Origin: Candidatus Poribacteria bacterium
GTDB lineage: Bacteria > Poribacteria > WGA-4E > WGA-3G
Assembly (NCBI GenBank): GCA_009845505.1
Contig: VXZL01000170.1
Span: 1-7,363 of the forward strand
Reading direction: 5' to 3'
Length of the DNA stretch: 7,363 nt
The translations under genes and the position numbers were made by a program. Positions within the stretch are counted from its first letter, which is position 1. Each line of letters begins with the position of its first letter. Under the pieces are notes generated by a model. It saw only the letters and a program-made list of their open reading frames with translations, did no database searches and had not been told where the DNA came from. This document shows, in pieces, positions 1 through 5,146 of this stretch.

Positions 1-18
1 GAATTGGTTTCATCATTA

Positions 19-50
19 TTGACAAGAGACTCAACAATCGCACTTATAAA
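19..50 (+). promoter_or_regulatory. possible weak promoter upstream of dnaE
   Basis: A perfect TTGACA lies at 19-24 and a TATAAA-like element at 45-50, ahead of the dnaE start at 68. The spacer is about 20 bp, longer than the usual 16-18, so this is a marginal sigma-70-type candidate. The same stretch is also an open reading frame from the left edge (frame of position 3) that ends with TAA at 51-53. It could therefore be the tail of an upstream gene read through into dnaE, and the promoter match could be chance. Confidence 0.25.
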
Positions 51-67
51 TAAATATTGGAGGAAGC

Positions 68-3000
68 ATGGCAAGGGAATTTGTGCATCTACATAATCAT
101 AGCGAGTATAGCATGCTCGACGGTGCGTGTCGTATCGCCGATATGGTAAAGTGGGCGGTCGAAAATAGTGCCCCCGCTGTTGCCCTTACTGATCATGGAA
201 ACATGTTCGGGGCATGGGAATTGTATAGTAAAGCAAAGGACGCAGGTGTCAATCCAATCGTCGGATGTGAGGTGTACGTAGCACCTGGCGACCGAAAGAC
301 ACGCGGGAAAGAACAGGGCGGTCCCTATCATCTTACGCTGCTTGCAGAAGATGCAACCGGTTACCAGAACCTCCTAAAATTGGTGTCGCTTGGCTATACA
401 GAAGGTTTTTACAGCAAGCCGCGCATTGACATGGAGATCCTCCGCGAATATCGTGATGGCATTATCGCACTCACAGGATGCATCCAAGGACAGGTGCCAC
501 AACTTCTTTGCTCGAATAGACGGGAAGAAGGTGTGCAGAATTTCAAGACGTTGATGGAGATAATGGGGCAACGCAACCTTTACGTTGAGGTCCAGAATCA
601 CTACATTGACAAGGAACTTGAAGCGTATCCGATAATGGTACAGCTCGCGAAAGAGTTCAATCTTCCGCTTGTGGGTACCAACGATTGTCACTATCTCCGC
701 AAATCTGACCACATGATGCACGACGTTCTTCTCTGTATCCAAACGAAGAAAACCGTCAACGACCAGCAACGGCTGCGGTTTGAGAATCACTTCTACTTTA
801 AAAATGTTGACGAGATGCGGGAGGTGTTGAAGAATTATCCGCCGGAAGCCATCAGCAATACGCTTGAAATCGCGAATCGGTGTAACCTTAAACTTGACTA
901 TGGCAAAAACCTGATGCCAGAATACGAGGTACCTGATGGACACACAAATGACAGCTACCTCAAAGAGCTCTGCTATCAAGGTTTGCGCGAAAAATACGGC
1001 ACGGAACTCTCCGAACCTGTTCGTCAAAGGTTGGATTACGAACTTGATGTTATTAGTAAAACAGACTATTCCGGTTACTTCCTCATTGTGTGGGATTACG
1101 TTAAATACGCTCATAAACAAGGATACCCGCTCTGTGCACGCGGATCGGCTGCCAGCAGTCTCGTGCTGTATGCGTTGGATGTCATTACCTTCAATCCGAT
1201 GGATTACGACTGTCTCTTTGAGCGGTTTCTGAATCTTGAACGCATCAGTCCACCCGATATTGATATTGATTTTGCCGATCGTGCCCGTGAACACGTCATC
1301 AACTATCTTGTAAACAAATACGGCGTAGATTCAGTCGGTAAGGTCGCTACCTTTGCCACACTCGGCGCGAAAGCTGCAATCACGGATGTCGGACGCGCCC
1401 TCGAGATGCCTCTTGAGAATGTCAAGGACTTGACACAACGGATTCCAAGCACCCCGGGTATCACGATTGATGAAGCTTTGGAACAGGTCCCTGAATTTCG
1501 GCAACGCGCTGAACTCCCTGCAAATAAAGAGTTAATGGATCTTAGCAAAGCCGTTGAGGGTATGAAACGGCACGTTTCGTGCCATGCCTCAGCGATTGTC
1601 ATTTCAAATGGACCCCTCACCAATTACGTCCCGTTGTTCAAAGATAAACACGACCAGGTCGCAGCACAATTTGAAGGTAAAACCGTTGAAGATGTTGGTA
1701 TCGTTAAGTTTGATTCGCTCGGTGTGCGAAGTCTTACCGAGATATCCGACTGTATTCAGATGATTAAGACAACCAAGGGGACAGACCTCAAATTAGAGGA
1801 TATTCCGTTTGATGATGCACCCACTTATGCATTGCTTAGCAGGGGGTTGCTTAGCGGATTGTTCCAACTGGATGCTTCGCCGGGTATGTTTCGAGTTGTG
1901 ACGCAGATGCGCCCAGATACCTTTGAGGAATTTTCTACAATACCTGCACTCTATCGCCCAGGTCCGCTTGAAAGCGGCACTATGCAAGAATTCATTGATC
2001 GGAAAAACAAGTTAAAACCGGTGCAATATATACACCCCTCGCTTAAAGATGCACTCAAGAACACCTATGGGGTCTGTGTATATCAGGAGCAGGTGATGCA
2101 AATCGCGCGTGATATGGCTGGTTTTACCCTCGGAGAAGCGGACATCCTCCGCTCCGCAATGGGAAAGAAGGATCCTGAACTTCTCAAAGCACAAAGGGAG
2201 AAATTCGTTGAAGGTGCTGTCAAAAACGGCATCGCGAAACGGGAAGCAGAAGATGTATTTACGCAGTTGGAGCCTTTCGCTGGCTATGCCTTCAATAAGT
2301 CACACACCGTCGCCTACTCCATGTTCGCCTACCGGATGGCGTATTTGAAAACGCACTATCCGCATGAATTCATGGCGGCGATGATGACGGGAGAGGCGGG
2401 GGATTCGGCGAAGATTACACGGTATCGCGCAGAGTGTAAGAAACTCGCCCAGTTCCTGGACGTAGAAATCAATCTTTTACCACCGGATGTTAACAGCAGC
2501 AGGCGGGAATTCACGGTCGATGGAAACGATGTCTGCTTTGGACTGGTCGCAGTGAAAGGGGTCGGTGATGGTGCGATAGATGCGATCATTGAGGCGCGGG
2601 AACAGAGCGGTTCGTTCAAATCTTTGGAGGATTTCTGTGAACGCGTGGATCTCAAACAGGCTAATAAACGTGCTGTTGAAAGCTTAATCCTGAGTGGCGC
2701 GTTTGATTCGCTTGAAGGACATCGCGCACGGCACATGGTGAACTTGGAAAACATCATGAAAGCGGCACAGACTGCGCAAGCAGAACGCGATCGTGGGCAG
2801 ATGAATCTCTTCGGTGAGGCAACAGAAGTGATGCCGATAACGCCAACGCTTACAGATGCGCCGGAATATGATCCTTTAGAGCGGCTTAAGCAAGAGAAAG
2901 AGCAGCTCGGCTTCTATGTTTCTGGACATCCACTTGAAGAGTATAGCGATATTATTGAGTATTATACAACCGCGAGTACACAGACACTCGTTGAGCACCC

Positions 3001-3589
3001 GATTGATGCTGAAGTTTTCGTGGCAGGGATGATAACGGAAGTTAAAAACCTGACTACGAAGAAAGGGGACCCCATGGCGGTGATTGGGTTTGAGGATCTG
3101 GAAGGATCGGTCGAAATTGTTGTTTTCCCTGAAGCGTATAAGACCGCCGGGGATCTCGTTGAAGGTCGAGTCGTTTGGATCCGCGGGAAAGTCAATCAGA
3201 ACAGTAGGAATCGGAAGTCTGAGGATGAAGTGCAACGGGAACAACGTCAGATACAGGCTGAGCACATCGTGGATATTGAATCTGTCCCTGAAAAACAGAC
3301 CTCTGCGCTTGAGGTGACGATCCCTGAAACGGATCTTGAGAACACCGAGAAACTGGAAGCACTCCAGAAAATTGCCCGCGCCAACAGAGGACGGAACGAT
3401 CTGATTTTACGACTCATGACCCCGCGTTACGGCGAAGTCATCGCACGGTGTGCTCAGAAATACAAGGTCGCCTATAAACCGCAGGTTATTAAAGAGGTAG
3501 AGCAATTGTTTGGCGAGAATTGTATCAAACCGAGCAATCGGACGATACGCGGCGGTAAGAGCCGCGGCTCATATACAGATTTTGTTTAA
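68..3589 (+). CDS. dnaE: DNA polymerase III subunit alpha (DnaE1-type replicase)
   Basis: Catalytic subunit of the replicative DNA polymerase; it extends DNA chains in the cytoplasm as part of the holoenzyme with the sliding clamp and clamp loader. The 1173 residues match normal DnaE1 length. The N-terminal PHP domain (about 1-275) opens with HLHNHSEYSMLDG and keeps H9, H11, D18, H43, E68, H88, C138, D206 and H208, the metal ligands expected of a PHP proofreading site. The polymerase core shows CARGSAASSL (356-365), PDIDIDF with D399 and D401, and KFDSLG with the third aspartate D549. Fingers motifs ALYRPGPLESG (627-637), MGKKDPE and GYAFNKSHTVAYS (739-751) follow. Next come a helix-hairpin-helix segment (about 826-846), a clamp-binding motif QMNLF (911-915) and an OB fold (about 983-1075). 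No intein interrupts these motifs. The ATG at 68 is preceded by GGAGG at 59-63 and by the expected PHP start. One oddity is an extra proline (P605) in the usual LESSGM motif. The reductase gene follows 15 bp downstream. Confidence 0.98.
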   Translation: MAREFVHLHNHSEYSMLDGACRIADMVKWAVENSAPAVALTDHGNMFGAWELYSKAKDAGVNPIVGCEVYVAPGDRKTRGKEQGGPYHLTLLAEDATGYQNLLKLVSLGYTEGFYSKPRIDMEILREYRDGIIALTGCIQGQVPQLLCSNRREEGVQNFKTLMEIMGQRNLYVEVQNHYIDKELEAYPIMVQLAKEFNLPLVGTNDCHYLRKSDHMMHDVLLCIQTKKTVNDQQRLRFENHFYFKNVDEMREVLKNYPPEAISNTLEIANRCNLKLDYGKNLMPEYEVPDGHTNDSYLKELCYQGLREKYGTELSEPVRQRLDYELDVISKTDYSGYFLIVWDYVKYAHKQGYPLCARGSAASSLVLYALDVITFNPMDYDCLFERFLNLERISPPDIDIDFADRAREHVINYLVNKYGVDSVGKVATFATLGAKAAITDVGRALEMPLENVKDLTQRIPSTPGITIDEALEQVPEFRQRAELPANKELMDLSKAVEGMKRHVSCHASAIVISNGPLTNYVPLFKDKHDQVAAQFEGKTVEDVGIVKFDSLGVRSLTEISDCIQMIKTTKGTDLKLEDIPFDDAPTYALLSRGLLSGLFQLDASPGMFRVVTQMRPDTFEEFSTIPALYRPGPLESGTMQEFIDRKNKLKPVQYIHPSLKDALKNTYGVCVYQEQVMQIARDMAGFTLGEADILRSAMGKKDPELLKAQREKFVEGAVKNGIAKREAEDVFTQLEPFAGYAFNKSHTVAYSMFAYRMAYLKTHYPHEFMAAMMTGEAGDSAKITRYRAECKKLAQFLDVEINLLPPDVNSSRREFTVDGNDVCFGLVAVKGVGDGAIDAIIEAREQSGSFKSLEDFCERVDLKQANKRAVESLILSGAFDSLEGHRARHMVNLENIMKAAQTAQAERDRGQMNLFGEATEVMPITPTLTDAPEYDPLERLKQEKEQLGFYVSGHPLEEYSDIIEYYTTASTQTLVEHPIDAEVFVAGMITEVKNLTTKKGDPMAVIGFEDLEGSVEIVVFPEAYKTAGDLVEGRVVWIRGKVNQNSRNRKSEDEVQREQRQIQAEHIVDIESVPEKQTSALEVTIPETDLENTEKLEALQKIARANRGRNDLILRLMTPRYGEVIARCAQKYKVAYKPQVIKEVEQLFGENCIKPSNRTIRGGKSRGSYTDFV

Positions 3590-3604
3590 AAAAAGGAAGT
3601 TACT

Positions 3605-4426
3605 ATGCAGTATCGCACACTCGGTAAAACAGGACTCAGCGTATCGGAGATTGGTTACGGCGGTGGTAGAGTCCGTCCGGAACACGATGAGGCGACACTC
3701 GTTAAGATGCTTCACTACGCCATGGATTGCGGTCTCAATTACTTCGACACCGCACCTGACTACGGCAGCGGTTACAGCGAAACGATTATCGGTAAGGCGA
3801 TTGCTGGACGACGGGAATCGTGTATCGTTGCGACTAAAACGGAGGAATACGATCCAGACGGTATCGCGACGGATGTAGAGGGCAGTCTACAACGACTCGG
3901 AACCGATTACATTGATGTCCTGCAGTTTCACGGTGGTTGGTTCTATGCCGACGATGTTGACATAATTCTCAATAAAGGGGGGTTGGACGCATATCTAAAG
4001 CTAAAGGCTGACGGAAAAGTCCGCTTTATCGGGTTTTCGGCGGATGGTCCCTCCGGCGGCGCGGAGCAGTTGATTGCCACCGGTGCGTTTGACATGATAC
4101 AAACCCATTATAACCTCATGTACCAGAGCACCTGTGATGCGTTCGGCAGGCGCGGCATTATTCCTGACGCGGTTGCGCAGGAAATGGGGATTGTGCTAAT
4201 GCGCTCCACGACGAGTAATGCGTTCCAGAATCTCATGAAGCACTGCTTTCCGAATGAGATGGCGAATGTTGATGTGGACAGCTTTCTGCTCAATTATTCC
4301 CTCTCGAATCCGCTAGTAAATGTTGCACTGATGAGCCTGCAGAGCATTGACGATGTGGATTGGACGAACGCTGTTTCGGACAATGTTGGTGCCCGATTGG
4401 ATTTGCAAGCAGTTCATGGGAGGTAG
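3605..4426 (+). CDS. aldo/keto reductase family oxidoreductase
   Basis: Predicted cytoplasmic NAD(P)H-dependent oxidoreductase with a TIM-barrel fold; the substrate cannot be told from sequence. The N-terminus MQYRTLGKTGLSVSEIGYGG is the standard first strand and turn of the family. The catalytic tetrad is visible as D48 and Y53 (FDTAPDYGSGYSE), K78 (VATKTE) and H109 (LQFHGG). The stretch LKADGKVRFIGFSADGPSGG (132-151) is the characteristic middle of the barrel, and FDMIQTHYNLM (162-172) follows. At 273 residues it is somewhat shorter than many members (about 300-330) and lacks the C-terminal ferredoxin-like extension of some oxidoreductase subfamilies. AAGGAAG at 3593-3599 is a good ribosome binding site 5 nt before the ATG. 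The gene begins 15 bp after the dnaE stop on the same strand, which suggests co-transcription; no functional link is evident. A sugar or carbonyl substrate is plausible but unsupported. Confidence 0.92.
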   Translation: MQYRTLGKTGLSVSEIGYGGGRVRPEHDEATLVKMLHYAMDCGLNYFDTAPDYGSGYSETIIGKAIAGRRESCIVATKTEEYDPDGIATDVEGSLQRLGTDYIDVLQFHGGWFYADDVDIILNKGGLDAYLKLKADGKVRFIGFSADGPSGGAEQLIATGAFDMIQTHYNLMYQSTCDAFGRRGIIPDAVAQEMGIVLMRSTTSNAFQNLMKHCFPNEMANVDVDSFLLNYSLSNPLVNVALMSLQSIDDVDWTNAVSDNVGARLDLQAVHGR

Positions 4427-4433
4427 GCGGCAC

Positions 4434-4793
4434 CTACGGTTTTCGCGGTGGTTTCTCATCTACTGATGCCGTCTCCTTGCTTATCACCTCTATGAGATGA
4501 TAGGCGTACTGTCCTACATCCTGGATCTCTGTGCCCCGGTCCTCCAGTCTGACTTTGAGGGTGTAGATGTACCCGGGTTCAAAGTCAAACCCCAGTATGC
4601 TTTCATAGAAAAATTCCCATTCTTGACTTTCTTCATTGAATTCAAGATAGCACTGCTGCTCGATGAATCCTTGGCAGGTTTCGGTATAGGGGCCGATGAT
4701 GAGGGTTTCTATATGATTGTCCCGACCGCATCCCATACTGAGCGCGATGAGGAATGAGGCGATTGGAATAAACAGTTTTGTTGGAAATGGCAT
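4434..4793 (-). CDS. DUF4377-domain lipoprotein
   Basis: Small predicted exported lipoprotein of 119 residues. The first 22 residues form a lipoprotein signal: K6, a hydrophobic stretch FIPIASFLIALSM, then G-C with C22 as the lipidated cysteine. The -3/-2 residues (S, M) are less typical than LAGC but fit the general lipobox pattern. The mature part matches the DUF4377 family as I remember it: a GPYTETC start, paired cysteines C40 and C48, EWEFFYESILGFDFEPGYIYTLKV (57-80, read in parts) and a closing HLIEVISK (99-106). That family is of unknown molecular function and often occurs beside META/HslJ-like domains; none is present here. The ATG at 4793-4791 is the first start after an in-frame TGA at 4817-4815. 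The upstream ribosome site (a purine-rich GCGAAGAAAA) is weak. TATTAT at 4860-4855 could be a -10 element, but I see no -35. The stop codon lies 7 bp from the stop of the convergent reductase gene. Confidence 0.82.
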   Translation of the reverse strand: MPFPTKLFIPIASFLIALSMGCGRDNHIETLIIGPYTETCQGFIEQQCYLEFNEESQEWEFFYESILGFDFEPGYIYTLKVRLEDRGTEIQDVGQYAYHLIEVISKETASVDEKPPRKP

Positions 4794-4815
4794 GTTTTTC
4801 TTCGCTTGCAGCTCT

Positions 4816-4863
4816 CAGCAGACGCTTGACAAGTGCGCTGGCATCAGAGTAAAAATAATACAC
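4816..4863 (-). pseudogene. N-terminal fragment resembling a PIN-domain (VapC-like) toxin
   Basis: Read leftward from a GTG at 4863-4861, the frame gives (V/M)YYFYSDASALVKRLL. This closely resembles the start of VapC-type PIN ribonucleases, where the aspartate of the Y-x-D-x-SALVK motif is the first metal-binding acidic residue. The likeness ends after about 16 residues. The frame stays open to 4642 but then only overlaps the lipoprotein gene out of frame, with none of the later PIN acidic motifs. There is no ribosome binding site before the GTG and no antitoxin gene next to it. The most likely reading is a short relic of a vapC gene truncated by rearrangement. A chance match of 15 residues cannot be ruled out. 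Confidence 0.4.
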
Positions 4864-4898
4864 AGTTATGGATCGTAGGTTTTAGATGTGCTGTAGAA

Positions 4899-5102
4899 TC
4901 ACTTCTTAATGTCACCCCACCGAATAGCCAATTTTCCTCGAGGTTCTACCTCCTGCGCAATCCTCAACGTCTCTACCAAACCTTTCTCCGCAGCTGTCTT
5001 CACATCTTCAGGTTCAATCGCTGCGTTGCCAATATACACTTCGTCAATTAATCCCTTGTAGGGGGACGCCCAATTATCACTGGAATTTGTGGGGTTCCGG
5101 GA
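4899..5102 (-). pseudogene. C-terminal remnant of a LamG/concanavalin A-like domain protein
   Basis: Reading leftward from 5102 to a TGA at 4901-4899 gives 67 sense codons. The stretch DNWASPYKGLIDEVYIGNAA (9-28) is the typical last strands of a LamG-like jellyroll domain, in which G-x-IDEV-x-I-x-N is the recognisable core. It is followed by a helix-like EPEDVKTAAEKGL and a tail ending PRGKLAIRWGDIKK. LamG domains occur in secreted or surface proteins that bind glycans or other ligands. There is no ATG, and an in-frame TGA (5105-5103) lies just upstream at the edge of the stem-loop, so the N-terminal part of the gene is missing. The coding sense is well preserved up to its own stop, which suggests recent truncation. 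It could instead be a separate exchanged cassette, but it cannot be an intact gene as it stands. Confidence 0.6.
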
Positions 5103-5105
5103 TCA

Positions 5106-5131
5106 ATGGTGCGGTGGGAAGACCGCACCAT
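5106..5131. repeat. perfect stem-loop downstream of the aconitase gene
   Basis: ATGGTGCGGT (5106-5115) pairs perfectly with ACCGCACCAT (5122-5131) around a 6-nt loop GGGAAG. For the leftward aconitase transcript the hairpin begins 15 nt after the stop codon, where a terminator or 3'-end stabiliser would sit. However, neither strand has a T-run directly after the stem, so it is not a canonical intrinsic terminator. It may be a dispersed palindrome of the REP kind, which would also suit its position at the broken edge of the LamG remnant. Confidence 0.6.
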
Positions 5132-5146
5132 AATTGGGAAAATCTG

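Larger units (their letters stand above)
4794..5146. other. intergenic region without an intact gene
   Basis: This 353-bp stretch separates the lipoprotein and aconitase genes, both leftward. In order from the right it holds the aconitase 3' stem-loop (5106-5131), a LamG-domain C-terminal remnant (4899-5102), a 35-bp spacer and a PIN/VapC-like N-terminal fragment (about 4816-4863), then the leader of the lipoprotein gene. All recognisable pieces read on the minus strand. I find no tRNA, CRISPR array or transposase here. Confidence 0.6.

Noticed and set aside
374..1294. Long open frame of 306 codons on the minus strand inside dnaE
   Set aside because: It lies wholly antisense to well-conserved dnaE codons, resembles no family I know, and is a typical shadow of a long coding gene.
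3548..3566. Hairpin CGCGGC/GCCGCG at the end of dnaE as a terminator
   Set aside because: The stem is only 6 bp, lies within coding sequence, and is not directly followed by a T-run; the reductase gene follows closely.
4642..4815. Continuation of the PIN-like frame as a 73-residue protein
   Set aside because: Beyond about residue 16 it overlaps the lipoprotein gene in another frame and shows no further PIN motifs.
4826..4855. Plus-strand promoter-like pair, TTGACA at 4826-4831 and TAAAAA at 4850-4855
   Set aside because: No plus-strand gene follows; the motif lies in the codons of the minus-strand PIN-like fragment and is probably chance.
4833..5051. Plus-strand open frame of 72 codons in the intergenic region
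   Set aside because: It has no recognisable motifs and no ribosome binding site, and it runs opposite to the LamG remnant, whose minus-strand reading makes clear sense.
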